A DNA stretch of 64,000 nt from Candidatus Enterococcus moelleringii (GTDB lineage Bacteria > Bacillota > Bacilli > Lactobacillales > Enterococcaceae): contig NZ_JAFREM010000033.1 in assembly GCF_017377575.1 (NCBI RefSeq), positions 62,001 to 126,000 on the forward strand, given 5' to 3'. Positions 39,866 through 49,685 of this stretch are shown piece by piece (within the stretch, counting starts at the first letter, position 1; the number at the start of each line of letters is the position of its first letter). A program made the translations under genes and the position numbers. The notes beneath the pieces were generated by a model that saw only the letters and a program-made list of their open reading frames with translations, made no database searches and had not been told where the DNA came from.

Positions 39866-40237
39866 TTATGCGCGGATTACTTCAATTTTGTAGCCGTCTG
39901 GATCAGTAATAAAGTAGTAAGAAGGATCTGTACCAGGCAGACCTTTCAAGTCAGTCACAGTGAAGCCTGCTGACTGGTGTTTTTCATGGAGCGCTTCAAG
40001 ATCATCTGAGCTGATAGCGATATGACCATAGCCATTGCCTAGGTCATAAGCTTCATGATTGTAGTTGTAAGTTAATTCCAATTCGTAATCATCACCCGGT
40101 AAAGTTAAATAAACTAAAGTAAATTCAGCTTCCGGGAAATCACGACGACGGCTTTCTTCAAAATTGAAAGCCTCTTGATAAAATTTTAACGACGCCTCTA
40201 AATCCTTGACGCGAACACAAGTGTGAGCCATTTTCAT
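39866..40237 (-). CDS. gloA: Glyoxalase I (lactoylglutathione lyase family)
   Basis: The protein is 123 residues from the ATG at 40237 (GGAAG upstream); the frame reaches 13 codons further back. This is a glyoxalase/VOC fold with metal-binding residues in MAHTCVRVKDLEASLKFYQ (His), LELTYN (Glu), GHIAISSDD (His) and YKIEVI (Glu). It detoxifies methylglyoxal. It is monocistronic. Confidence 0.9.
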   Translation of the reverse strand: MKMAHTCVRVKDLEASLKFYQEAFNFEESRRRDFPEAEFTLVYLTLPGDDYELELTYNYNHEAYDLGNGYGHIAISSDDLEALHEKHQSAGFTVTDLKGLPGTDPSYYFITDPDGYKIEVIRA

Positions 40238-40375
40238 AAACGAATACTTCCTTTCCAAATAAGTTAAATTTATCATAACATAAAATACCCAAGTTGCCTT
40301 GATTTTGCTTAACTAGTTGTTTATGAGAATTTTTTAATGTAAACTAATTCTATAACAATCAAAGGAGCGAAAACC

Positions 40376-40810
40376 ATGACCCCAATTTTCGGTGTAAAGG
40401 AAGCTGAAAAGGAGTATCAGGCACGCTATGCAGCATATGCAATTATTGCCAATGATCAAAATGAAATTATTATCGTGCAGGCCCCCAACGGCGCATACTT
40501 TTTACCAGGTGGTGAAATAGAGGGCGAAGAAACGAAAGAAGAAGCCATCGATCGAGAGATGCTGGAAGAATTAGGATATAAAATTACATTAGCTGAGTAT
40601 TTAGGGGAAGCCTCTGAATATTTTTATTCTCGGCACCGAGATACCTATTTTTATAATCCAGGTTATTTTTTCGTGGCCGATCGCTTTGAAAAAGTGTGTG
40701 AGCCGACAGAAGAAGGCAGCCAAAGTACTTGGGTAAGTCCTGAAAAAGGGATTGAGTTGCTTAAGCGTGGCAGTCATCAGTGGGCAGTTAAGCAGTGGTT
40801 AGCTAAATAA
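40376..40810 (+). CDS. Nudix hydrolase
   Basis: The 144-residue protein has a perfect Nudix box, GEIEGEETKEEAIDREMLEE followed by LGY (residues about 46-68). It hydrolyses nucleoside diphosphates linked to another group, but the substrate is unknown. The ribosome binding site is AAAGGAG. It stands alone with its own terminator. Confidence 0.92.
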   Translation: MTPIFGVKEAEKEYQARYAAYAIIANDQNEIIIVQAPNGAYFLPGGEIEGEETKEEAIDREMLEELGYKITLAEYLGEASEYFYSRHRDTYFYNPGYFFVADRFEKVCEPTEEGSQSTWVSPEKGIELLKRGSHQWAVKQWLAK

Positions 40811-40822
40811 AACACCTTTATA

Positions 40823-40865
40823 GAGCTGTTAAGTGAGGAAAATATCACTTAACGGCTCTTTTTTT
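40823..40865 (+). terminator. Terminator of the Nudix gene
   Basis: GAGCTGTTAAGTGA (40823-40836) pairs with TCACTTAACGGCTC (40845-40858), followed by seven T. Confidence 0.85.
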
Positions 40866-41033
40866 GCGTGGATGTGTTCAGTAAAGCAAAGTTCCTATTC
40901 TAATAGTAGAAAGTCAGAAAATCTCAATTTTTTTCCGGATCGTGAAAAACTGTAAAAAAGGTGAGACTTAAATAAAATAATACTTGTTATCATAAGAATA
41001 TATCAAAGAGTTATATGCGAAGGAGGAGAGTAA

Positions 41034-41729
41034 GTGAAAAGAATCTTAGCAAGCACATTGTTTAGTGTCTTGCTAGTAGGAAACTTTGGTGTAAGTCTTG
41101 GATATGCTGAAATACAATCTGTTAGCAAGACAACTGGACATGTAGAACTGGTAGAAAATTTTGAGTTTATTGACCCAAGAGATCCTGACGATCCCACGCA
41201 ACCGATGACCCCTGATGAGGATACGAACCTGCCAACTGGAAATATCGGACCGCTTTCTCTCGATGTTGCTCCTAAGTCATTCGATTTTGGGAAACAGGAA
41301 ATGTATCAGACAACCCATACGTATAAAGGGGTGCATTCAGAAGATGCTCCTGACCAATACATTCAGGTAACTGATAATCGAGATGCCGATGTTTACGGAT
41401 GGGTGGTAACTGTCAGACAAGAAAATTATTTGACAAGTGATGACAATGTTTTAGAAGGGGCCTCGATTCACATTCCAGCAGGGGAAGCCAGATGCAATCT
41501 GAATCCTATAGCTACCGACATCGATCCGACACTCACAGGAGAATCGGTTGAAATAGCGCTGGAGGAAGAAAAAATTTTTTACCCGAACATTGAAGGTGCA
41601 GGAAAAGGAACGTCGATATTGAAATGGCGCCCCAATGAGGTAGCTTTGACGATTCCAGCCAAACAGGCGAAACAAGGAAATTATACGAACACGATACTTT
41701 GGACATTAACTGCAGACGCAGTTTACTAA
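41034..41729 (+). CDS. WxL domain surface protein (small)
   Basis: The 231-residue protein starts with GTG behind GGAGGAGAG. A signal peptide (about 1-25, cut near YAE) is followed by a short Asp/Pro-rich linker and a WxL domain: GWVVTV around Trp123 and the distal NTILWTLTADAVY at the C-terminus (WTL at 223-225). WxL domains attach non-covalently to peptidoglycan. It is the first gene of a WxL cluster. Confidence 0.93.
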   Translation: MKRILASTLFSVLLVGNFGVSLGYAEIQSVSKTTGHVELVENFEFIDPRDPDDPTQPMTPDEDTNLPTGNIGPLSLDVAPKSFDFGKQEMYQTTHTYKGVHSEDAPDQYIQVTDNRDADVYGWVVTVRQENYLTSDDNVLEGASIHIPAGEARCNLNPIATDIDPTLTGESVEIALEEEKIFYPNIEGAGKGTSILKWRPNEVALTIPAKQAKQGNYTNTILWTLTADAVY

Positions 41730-41745
41730 TTGGAGGAGAACAAAC

Positions 41746-42504
41746 ATGAAAAAAACAAGATTATTGATTAGCGCAGTAGTATTAGGCGGAATGGTAACAG
41801 CAGGCAGCTTGCCGGCGATGGCAGAGGAAGTAGTAAATACACATGACGGGAAAGCCACAGTTCAATTTACGGAAAATACTGACACACCTGGAATCGTTGA
41901 TCCAACAAATCCGGAAGAACCATTAGTTCCACAGGTTCCGGTAGATGACCCAGACAATGAAGGTACAAATAACCCAGGGCCATTATCTCTAGATGTTTTT
42001 CCAGCTAAATTTGATTTTGGTGATGATAATATGGTAAACATGATGGGGCATGAACTTGAATCAACACTTACAGGTATTCACTATCTGCAAATTACCGATA
42101 ACCGTAGTGACATTCATGGATGGGACGTAAGAGTAAGTCGTACAGAGTTTGAAGACAAATCAACAGAAGTTGCACCAGCTACAGGTGAAAAACGTACACT
42201 AGCAGCAACCTTGACATTGCCAGTTGGTGAAGCGCGTAATAGTATGACAGGGGCTGCTCTTTCGACAGAACTTACACATAGTTCTGAAGCGTTAGAGATT
42301 CCAGTTGTGGATGCTGGAGGTGCGGGCACATCAATTTTTGGTACAACAGGGTTAGATGAATCTGGTGGAAAAATTGGTAAAGCAACTTCGACATATGTAT
42401 GGGATGCCAGCCAAGAAAGATTATCTGTCGGTAAAGGCGAGTCTAAGACCGGTAACTTTGAATCTACGATAAATTGGACACTAACAGCAGAAGTAACACA
42501 ATAA
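41746..42504 (+). CDS. WxL domain surface protein (small)
   Basis: The 252-residue secreted protein has a signal peptide (about 1-26), a Pro/Asp/Glu linker (45-80) and a WxL domain with GWDVRV (Trp126) and the C-terminal STINWTLTAEVTQ (WTL at 244-246). It is related to the gene just upstream, 16 bp away, and probably arose by duplication. GGAGGAG precedes the ATG. Confidence 0.93.
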   Translation: MKKTRLLISAVVLGGMVTAGSLPAMAEEVVNTHDGKATVQFTENTDTPGIVDPTNPEEPLVPQVPVDDPDNEGTNNPGPLSLDVFPAKFDFGDDNMVNMMGHELESTLTGIHYLQITDNRSDIHGWDVRVSRTEFEDKSTEVAPATGEKRTLAATLTLPVGEARNSMTGAALSTELTHSSEALEIPVVDAGGAGTSIFGTTGLDESGGKIGKATSTYVWDASQERLSVGKGESKTGNFESTINWTLTAEVTQ

Positions 42505-42518
42505 AATAAAGGGATGTG

Positions 42519-43577
42519 ATGACGATGGGTAGGAAAAAAATAATAGGTTTTGTTGGTTTGCTGATCGCTTTTATAGGTGCTGTAATCATACCAACAGCCG
42601 GGCATGCAGAAGATAGTCCAAATGCCGGTGTTGGCTACAGTGTTCAAAAGGTGAGTCCAGGAAATGAAGTCGACAGCTCCAGTTCATTTTATGATCTGGC
42701 GGTCACTCCAGGTGAACAACGGACAATTGAGGCAAAATTGATTAATCCAACAGACGAGCCCATCGTCGTTGTATCCAAGATATTTACTGCCTCAACCAAT
42801 AACAACGGTGAAATTAATTATACGATGCAGCCCGTTGAACTGGATCGAAGCTTGAAACATCCAGTTTCCGAGCTGGCTGAAGTAGCAGCTTCCGATGTAA
42901 AAACCGAAATCGCTCCTCGGTCAGAGGAAATTGTGCATACAACCATCAATGTACCGCAAGATGTTGAACCAGGTGTGCTTTTAGGTTCTTGGTACTTTGA
43001 AAAAGAAGGCCAAAACGGTGACAGCGATGAGGAAGGGATTGTCATCAATAACAAATACAGTTATGCGATGGCGATCAAAATGACGGTTCAACATGAAATC
43101 GAACAGCCCAATATGAATTTAATTACCATTACTAGTGGTCTAAACAATTATCGTAAAGTGATTAACGCCAACCTGCAAAATGATCGGCCGGCGATTATCG
43201 GTAATCTGGCAGTTACGGCAAAAATCACGGAAAAAGGTAAATACGATGTTCTTTACGAGAACGAATCAGATGGCATGATTATGGCTCCCAACTCAAACTT
43301 TGCATATCCAGTCTTTTTGGAGGAACAGCCGTTAAAAGCTGGGGACTATACCATGCGCTTAACTGCAACTAGTGATGACCCGAAATGGGACAGTCAAAAG
43401 TGGGAATGGACAGAAGATTTCACGATTACAGCTGATGAAGCCCGCCGCTTGAATGAAGAGGCACTAAATGACCCAGAACAGCCAACTAATTGGTTACTGT
43501 ATGTAGTAATTGCTTTAGTAATCTTAGTGATTATTTTAGCCATTCTACTATATCGCAAACGTAAAAGAGTCGTTTAA
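42519..43577 (+). CDS. DUF916 and DUF3324 protein (WxL-interacting protein)
   Basis: The protein is about 352 residues. GTG 42516, ATG 42519 and ATG 42525 are all possible starts near AAAGGGA; I take 42519. In order there are a signal peptide, a DUF916 domain (about 35-155; AGVGYSVQKVSPGNEVDSSSSFYDL), a DUF3324 domain (about 165-300), a transmembrane helix (about 322-343) and a KRKKR tail. These proteins are membrane-anchored partners of WxL proteins and may bind peptidoglycan or host ligands. Every complete WxL cluster carries one. Confidence 0.92.
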   Translation: MTMGRKKIIGFVGLLIAFIGAVIIPTAGHAEDSPNAGVGYSVQKVSPGNEVDSSSSFYDLAVTPGEQRTIEAKLINPTDEPIVVVSKIFTASTNNNGEINYTMQPVELDRSLKHPVSELAEVAASDVKTEIAPRSEEIVHTTINVPQDVEPGVLLGSWYFEKEGQNGDSDEEGIVINNKYSYAMAIKMTVQHEIEQPNMNLITITSGLNNYRKVINANLQNDRPAIIGNLAVTAKITEKGKYDVLYENESDGMIMAPNSNFAYPVFLEEQPLKAGDYTMRLTATSDDPKWDSQKWEWTEDFTITADEARRLNEEALNDPEQPTNWLLYVVIALVILVIILAILLYRKRKRVV

Positions 43578-43616
43578 TAAATGAATTTTGTAAACAGATA
43601 AAGGAGAGTGCAAGCA

Positions 43617-43982
43617 ATGAAAAAAGTCGTAGTTTTACTACTTTCTTCTTTTGCTTGCTTCTTTTGTATTGGAGGTTATCAGGCCTTGGCAGCAGAAACA
43701 CAAGGATCGATCCGACTGGAGGGGTGGGCAGATATTGAGCCGCCTAAACCTAACCAGCCGGCGGGTCCGCAAGGTCAATCTAGTTTGAAAATTGAACAAG
43801 CTGATATCCCGACAGACACCCCAGCAAGTCAAAGAATAACGCCGCGAAAAGCGAGTACCGCAGCTTATTATCCCCAGACGAATTTTATTCGAAACAACTG
43901 GCATTGGATAGGCGTATTATTCCTGCTGTTTTTATTGTTATTACTGAAAAGAAAAAGAAAGGAAGATAAAGTTGAAACATAA
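43617..43982 (+). CDS. Small sortase-type surface protein with degenerate LPxTG motif
   Basis: The protein is 121 residues from ATG 43617 (AGGAGAG upstream). It has a signal peptide (about 1-26), a short Pro-rich body and a C-terminal sorting-signal layout: YPQTN, a hydrophobic stretch (HWIGVLFLLFLLLLL) and KRKRK. WxL clusters normally include a small LPxTG protein here. The motif is YPQTN rather than LPxTG, so covalent anchoring by SrtA is doubtful. The last 11 bp overlap the next gene. Confidence 0.85.
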   Translation: MKKVVVLLLSSFACFFCIGGYQALAAETQGSIRLEGWADIEPPKPNQPAGPQGQSSLKIEQADIPTDTPASQRITPRKASTAAYYPQTNFIRNNWHWIGVLFLLFLLLLLKRKRKEDKVET

Positions 43983-46900
43983 AATGTCAATATTGCTTGT
44001 GTTGATGCTGCTCTTGCCTTCTTTTCTGGTAGTACCGATAAAAGCAGTTGGAGAAACTGTAAGTACATTAACAATGACGTTGTTGGAGTCTGAGGATCAG
44101 CAAGTTGCTGACGAATTTTCCTTAGTTGTCAGTGATCAGGCTTTAGAAGCGATTCCTGATGAAAGCAGCTATCGACTTAGCCTGCCTGATGGGATTGACT
44201 TTCAAGATTCCTCACCAGAACTGGAAGTAATCGCTGAAGAAGACTTTATTGTCTTCAGCGGATTAAATGAGGAGACTATTTCGGGAGAATTGTATTTAAG
44301 TATCCAACCGGAAGTAGTCGAAGGGACAGCATTTACTTTGCAGCTGGAAAAAGCTGGGGAGCTGCCTTTGTTTTCACATCCCGTTACAATCACAAAAGCG
44401 GCTGGAGAACCTGAACCTGAGTTAGTTGAGTCTGTAATTGATGAACCGACTGTGATTGAAGAAGTAGTTGAAACTTTCGAGCCCGAAATCATCCAACCAG
44501 AAGAAGCAGAACAAGTAGAAGAAATAAAGCAACCAGAAGAAACTGAACAGATAGAAGAACCAGAACAATTAGAAGAACCCGCTGCTACAGCAGATGAAGT
44601 GACAGAAGAACCTCAACCGGAAGATGACATTAGTGCTTATTTTGAAACGTATCAATATCCCACACCTTCCAGTAAGTCCGATGTAGCAAGTTTTCAAACC
44701 GGCGAGAAGGATTTAAGGAACTATTCACCAGAGCAGATTAAGATGATTTATAACAAAGAAGATTGGCAAGCGGCATGGGATGATCGAAATATCGTCGTTT
44801 TCAATGTGATGAATGATTTCTTGATTGATCTTAGTCCGTCACGTATCCACCACCATTACCAAGATCAAAATGATGCTAATGGAACAAGGGAAATTATCGT
44901 TGAAGGTAATGGTCATACTGTTGATTTTCGTGGTACTTCTTATGTACCTAATAGTGGAACTTGGCACATGACAGTTCAGAATTTGACTGCTTACTCTCGA
45001 AATCATTACGGCCCATTCACTGCGCGTTCAGCGAAAAATGATTCTACACAAACGTTTCATAATTACATTAATATTGGTAGCCAGATGCTTTATGCAGTAA
45101 GTACACATGTAACTTTTTCGGGTGATGTTGTGAATGATATGTATTACAATTACGATTCACCATTTGATGGTAATAATCAGACAACGTACGGTGATATTGA
45201 TGCTAATTTACAAATCAGTGACCTTGAGATGCTCAATGGTTCTACTTTTATTGGAAAAACACAAAGTGCTGGAAATATAGATATTTCAGGTAGTGGTAAC
45301 GTGATTATCGGTGAGGATGCTGATATTGATTTAGAGGCAAAGTCTGAGCGGAACAGATCAATAGGTGAAGCCCTTGGATATGGAATTAATATGAATGGGA
45401 CATTCCATATGAAGAAGCGTTCAACTATTACGTATTCGTATCGTTATCATCCAGACAGAAAAGCTCGTGACCAATTTGGTATTTTAAATATGTCCACTGA
45501 CAATACCTTCATAATGGAAGAAGATAGCAAAATGATTGTTCAGAAAGACAGTCATTCAAGTACTCGAGATATTATTAGTATTGGAGCTAGAAGTAATTTC
45601 CAATTAGGTGAACGGGCAGAGATAAATTTTGACATCGGAGGAGTAACCTACAACAATGCGGCTATAGAATTAGGTAACAACAGTACTTTTCAGCTGAAAA
45701 AACAGGCGAAGGTAAATATGGATACTAAAAATATAAGTAGTATACACTCTGCTATTTCTTTGGGAACGGATAGCGTATTCAATTTGAGTCCAGAAGCTGA
45801 AGTTAATCTAAACTTGCAGGGATCTGGGGCAGCAAAAGCAATCAATGCAGGGGGACGCAGCCAATTTTTAATTGATTCAGCAGCAAGTCTTATTGTAAAT
45901 GCAGATGGAATTACGGGAAGTATTGTGGATATGGGTGCTGGTCTTAGCGGTAACCCAACAACTTTTGAGGTTAAATCAGATAATCCAGACTTAGGCTTAG
46001 AAGGCGGTATCGTTGATATCACTTCAATTAATCGTGGCAACTCCAATAACAATATTTTTAGTGCGGGAAATTATGCTAAATTTAAGGTCGGACGATTAGG
46101 TACTTTCAATTTAAGAGCAGACGGAGACGGAACTGGAGCTAGATACCTATTAAGTTTAGGCTCCAATTCAGAATTCGTTTTTAGCGACGCGAAGAGTGTA
46201 GACTTAGAATTTCTTACTCCTCCTGCAAATTATAGTGCGCTAATTTACATGTATAGAGGCGTTTTTAATGTAGATGTTCAACGTGTCAAAGCATGGACCC
46301 GTGGCCAAACAAGTGAAGAGCCAACGTATGATTGGTCGCCAATGTTTGAAATGGAGATTCCATATAGTGGATATAATGTAACACGTAATAACATGAAAGC
46401 CCGTTCGGTAAATTCTGAGATTCGCCAAGAGTTTTTAGCCAATTTTGATACCGGACGAACAAATGGTTTCCAGCGTCTATTGTTTGAATTTATTCCGGAT
46501 GTAGAAGTAGAACTTTCTAGTCAACCGGTAGATAATCCGTCTGATGAAAATGCAACTTTGATAAAAGGAAAAACTAATCCTGATGCCTATGTACGTCTGA
46601 GTGAAACGGTTGTGCCAAATGGCCGAATCAGTTTTCCGACTGAAGGAAATTTAGTCAAAAGTCCTGTAGAAATTTTGGACGGTGAACCAGTAGATGAAAA
46701 AAATAGTCCGTTTACGATTCAAGCAGATGAAACAGGTGATTTTGAATTCAAGATTTCAGAAGATATGCCGGTATTTACGGCTGGAAATATCATTGAAGCG
46801 TATGCTTTCAAAAATGGTAAGTATGCAACGGATCAAGTCACAGTGCTGGATACAACTCCCCCAGAAGCGGAGAAAGCAACTGTCCATGCGGTGATGGGAG

Positions 46901-47976
46901 AGGAATTGCCTGATGTGGCGTACTTTACTTTAAATCGGACAGACACAAATCCTGGAACAGTAATTCATAGTCAATTTAAGGATACATTGGATCAGCTGCA
47001 GCAATACATGCAGCAGGTTGGTGAATACGACGTAGCCGTCCAATTAAGTGACGACGCAGGGAACCAAACGGTGATTGATAGTCAATTGATCATCCATGCG
47101 ACGAGTCACGTACTGACAGGTGAGGATGTAACGTTGTATCATTCTGAAGTGAAAGATTTAAGCCGAAATGATTTCCATCAATTAGTGGAAGAAAACATTC
47201 AGGCTGACAGCTACTGTTTACGGGATTTTGAACACATTTCTTTAGCTGAATTTATCGAGCATGACTTCTCACAGTTGGTCAATGAGCCAGGTACTTATGC
47301 TGTGGCATTAAGTGTGGCACCCGAACACGCTCAAAATGAAGTTGGATTGAGCCATGAGGTAGAAGTGAGAATTGATACGAATCGACCACCGGAAATTGTC
47401 AACCCTGATGACCCGCAACCAGGGACCCGACCAGAAAACGGTCAGGAAAATGACGGTACCAAGGAAACTGGCGACTTACGCTTGGATTACATCCCTAATG
47501 GCTTCCGCTTTGGTGAGGTGCCGTTGGATTATAATGCCAGAACCTACAACGCATTGCCGGCGCTTACGACTACCGGCAGCTTGTTAGAGAAACAGTGGGT
47601 TCAAGTTTCAGACGCTCGCACTAACGAAAGCGGCTGGCAACTAAAAATTCAGCAAACACAGCCTTTCCGTTCAGCTAGCGGCCAAGAAATTAAAGGAGCA
47701 GCAATAAAAATTCCGCAGGGGAAAGCTAGAAATAGTCAAATGGACCCTGAGACAGCTGAAAGTTCAATGTTTGCCAATGAGATTGTTCTCTCTGCGGAAG
47801 CGCAAGAGCAGACTATTTTCGGAGCGTATAATACAACGAATTCTGGCAAGGAGACTTCTACCTTGCAATGGGCTGCCGAAGAAGTGAAGCTGAGAATACC
47901 TAAGGGACACAACAAAAATAAAGAAACGTATCAAACGGAGATTCAATGGGCTTTAGTGAGTGAGCCTACTCAATAA
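43972..47976 (+). CDS. Large WxL adhesin with beta-helix domain
   Basis: The 1334-residue protein starts at TTG 43972 (GGAAG 6 nt upstream), overlapping the previous gene. A signal peptide (about 1-26) is followed by an N-terminal domain (30-140), a Glu/Pro-rich stalk (about 145-225) and a region of about 600 residues with many short repeats resembling pectate-lyase-like adhesive domains. One or two Ig-like domains (about 840-1130) and a WxL domain (about 1166-1334; GWQLKI near 1220, WAL at 1326-1328) complete it. It is probably a surface adhesin. The beta-helix has no visible polysaccharide lyase site. Confidence 0.9.
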   Translation: MKHKMSILLVLMLLLPSFLVVPIKAVGETVSTLTMTLLESEDQQVADEFSLVVSDQALEAIPDESSYRLSLPDGIDFQDSSPELEVIAEEDFIVFSGLNEETISGELYLSIQPEVVEGTAFTLQLEKAGELPLFSHPVTITKAAGEPEPELVESVIDEPTVIEEVVETFEPEIIQPEEAEQVEEIKQPEETEQIEEPEQLEEPAATADEVTEEPQPEDDISAYFETYQYPTPSSKSDVASFQTGEKDLRNYSPEQIKMIYNKEDWQAAWDDRNIVVFNVMNDFLIDLSPSRIHHHYQDQNDANGTREIIVEGNGHTVDFRGTSYVPNSGTWHMTVQNLTAYSRNHYGPFTARSAKNDSTQTFHNYINIGSQMLYAVSTHVTFSGDVVNDMYYNYDSPFDGNNQTTYGDIDANLQISDLEMLNGSTFIGKTQSAGNIDISGSGNVIIGEDADIDLEAKSERNRSIGEALGYGINMNGTFHMKKRSTITYSYRYHPDRKARDQFGILNMSTDNTFIMEEDSKMIVQKDSHSSTRDIISIGARSNFQLGERAEINFDIGGVTYNNAAIELGNNSTFQLKKQAKVNMDTKNISSIHSAISLGTDSVFNLSPEAEVNLNLQGSGAAKAINAGGRSQFLIDSAASLIVNADGITGSIVDMGAGLSGNPTTFEVKSDNPDLGLEGGIVDITSINRGNSNNNIFSAGNYAKFKVGRLGTFNLRADGDGTGARYLLSLGSNSEFVFSDAKSVDLEFLTPPANYSALIYMYRGVFNVDVQRVKAWTRGQTSEEPTYDWSPMFEMEIPYSGYNVTRNNMKARSVNSEIRQEFLANFDTGRTNGFQRLLFEFIPDVEVELSSQPVDNPSDENATLIKGKTNPDAYVRLSETVVPNGRISFPTEGNLVKSPVEILDGEPVDEKNSPFTIQADETGDFEFKISEDMPVFTAGNIIEAYAFKNGKYATDQVTVLDTTPPEAEKATVHAVMGEELPDVAYFTLNRTDTNPGTVIHSQFKDTLDQLQQYMQQVGEYDVAVQLSDDAGNQTVIDSQLIIHATSHVLTGEDVTLYHSEVKDLSRNDFHQLVEENIQADSYCLRDFEHISLAEFIEHDFSQLVNEPGTYAVALSVAPEHAQNEVGLSHEVEVRIDTNRPPEIVNPDDPQPGTRPENGQENDGTKETGDLRLDYIPNGFRFGEVPLDYNARTYNALPALTTTGSLLEKQWVQVSDARTNESGWQLKIQQTQPFRSASGQEIKGAAIKIPQGKARNSQMDPETAESSMFANEIVLSAEAQEQTIFGAYNTTNSGKETSTLQWAAEEVKLRIPKGHNKNKETYQTEIQWALVSEPTQ

Positions 47977-47981
47977 AGATA

Positions 47982-48020
47982 AGCCCGATGCAATCCAAGA
48001 CATTGTATTGGGCTGTTTTT
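47982..48020 (+). terminator. Terminator of the WxL cluster
   Basis: AGCCCGATGCAAT (47982-47994) pairs with ATTGTATTGGGCT (48002-48014), with two G-U pairs, followed by GTTTTT. Confidence 0.8.
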
Positions 48021-48197
48021 ATGAAGTCGAAAAGGTTTTTACAGAAGACAATTAGTTTAAGATGATGATTCTTCTGTGTAACTTATAATCAATTATTAGG
48101 GTGTATCAATCGATCGTTAAAATATTTTTTGTAAATAGGTCCCATAAGTTGTAATATTTCATTTTCTCATTTATCCTTAATCTAGGAGGTGAAGAAA

Positions 48198-49685
48198 ATG
48201 AATATCCATCATTTACTTGATCGCTCGGCCGATCTGCAAATACGAATTATCCGCCATCTTTACCGCAGCGGTGGAGTGGGAACAAAAGAGGATTTGATGC
48301 GAGAGTTTCAAGTTTCTTTGCCGACGCTGCATAAATATTTAGACGAAATCAATGCTTCCCTAGAAGCACAAGATGGGAAGCTGCGAATTATTTTTGATGG
48401 ACCGGAATTATTTTTGAGACTGGCACCAGAGTTTACCATCCACGAAATGATGATTGACCGTTTAAAGGACTCCATCAAATATCAGCTGCTAGTTGAGCAC
48501 ATGGATGGTCTAAAAAAAGAAATTACTTATTTTACTCAAAAATTTCAAATCAGCCGCGCTTCTTTTTTCCGAAAGATTAAGGAGTTAAATGATGCATTAG
48601 CTGAATTCAAGCTGACTTTAGAAAATGGCGAGGTTCAGGGAGACGAGCTGCAGGTTCGTTACTTCTATTTCCAATTACTGTGGTATACAGAATCGCGAGT
48701 TACTTCTGATATCGAGCTATCGATGCGTCAAATGGTTATTGATCACTTAGAGGCGACCTTCCAAAAGCAATTTCCTGAGGAGATTCGCCAGAAAATTGCT
48801 TTATATTTAGAAATTTTTGGCCGGCGTCGGAAGAAACAGGATCAATTTCAAATTCAGATTACTAAAGAAGAAGAAAAAACGATCTCACCCAAAGTATTGA
48901 AGCTGGTGAAAGAAGCACTATCGATTTATTCTGAACGCTATGCGATTACAATTGAGACCTTTGAGCTGAAAAGCTTCTACTTTTTCTTATGCAATATCAA
49001 TATATTCTCAGCAACAGATGATGTCAGCTACTATATATATGAAAGGAATTTCCAAGAGCAGACGCCAGTTATTCAAATGAACGACATTATATTTGACTAT
49101 CTGAACGAGAATGAATTTTTTAATCAGAAAAGGAATCCGGGATTGTGGCTAGAGATTACGATGTTCCTGTTCCGAATTCACTTTAATGTTTTTAAGTATT
49201 CAGGTTGGTTTGAAGAGTACTATGAGCATGCAGCAACAGCCGGTGAGGGGATTCCGGAAATGGATTTTTATCAACCTCATGCTGAAGAGATGGTACACCG
49301 TGTTCAGAAGTTTGCTAAAAAATATCGCAAAGCACTCATTCCTGAATGCGTTTTATTTGGGGTGTACATGGATATTTTGTTATTAATCTCCCGCAGAAAT
49401 GTTCGGGAAATTGTTATTGGTTTATCCTTCTCCTTTAACCGGGTGAGTAATCGGGCCAACAAGCTTTTGCTGATTGAAGCCTTGACCAGCAACTATCCGG
49501 TGGAGTTTGAGGATTATGTCCCAGGAAAATATTATGACCTTGTTATTAGTGATCACAAGATTGAGAAAGATGAGCTGGTGGAAAACTACTATGTTATTTC
49601 TGAGATCGGTAATGAGTATGATATTTTCGCGTTAAAAGAGATGCTGAATGAATTAGCAAATGAGACAGGGGATTATAAATTATGA
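48198..49685 (+). CDS. Mga-type helix-turn-helix transcriptional regulator
   Basis: The protein is 495 residues, from ATG 48198 behind TAGGAGGTG. It has two N-terminal helix-turn-helix regions (about 15-55, GVGTKEDLMREFQVSLPTLHKYLDEI; and about 105-145, ITYFTQKFQISRASFFRKIKELN) and a long helical C-terminal part, the layout of Mga/PRD-type virulence regulators. Such regulators often sit beside WxL loci, so the upstream cluster is the likely target. The stop overlaps the oxidoreductase gene by ATGA. Confidence 0.88.
   Translation: MNIHHLLDRSADLQIRIIRHLYRSGGVGTKEDLMREFQVSLPTLHKYLDEINASLEAQDGKLRIIFDGPELFLRLAPEFTIHEMMIDRLKDSIKYQLLVEHMDGLKKEITYFTQKFQISRASFFRKIKELNDALAEFKLTLENGEVQGDELQVRYFYFQLLWYTESRVTSDIELSMRQMVIDHLEATFQKQFPEEIRQKIALYLEIFGRRRKKQDQFQIQITKEEEKTISPKVLKLVKEALSIYSERYAITIETFELKSFYFFLCNINIFSATDDVSYYIYERNFQEQTPVIQMNDIIFDYLNENEFFNQKRNPGLWLEITMFLFRIHFNVFKYSGWFEEYYEHAATAGEGIPEMDFYQPHAEEMVHRVQKFAKKYRKALIPECVLFGVYMDILLLISRRNVREIVIGLSFSFNRVSNRANKLLLIEALTSNYPVEFEDYVPGKYYDLVISDHKIEKDELVENYYVISEIGNEYDIFALKEMLNELANETGDYKL

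Noticed and set aside
42114-42647. Minus-strand frame across two WxL cluster genes
   Set aside because: It spans the gap between two well-supported plus-strand genes and has no start signal or recognisable domain.
44920-46500. Possible polysaccharide lyase activity of the large WxL protein
   Set aside because: The repeats resemble a beta-helix, but no catalytic pattern of pectate lyases could be seen, so adhesion is the more cautious call.
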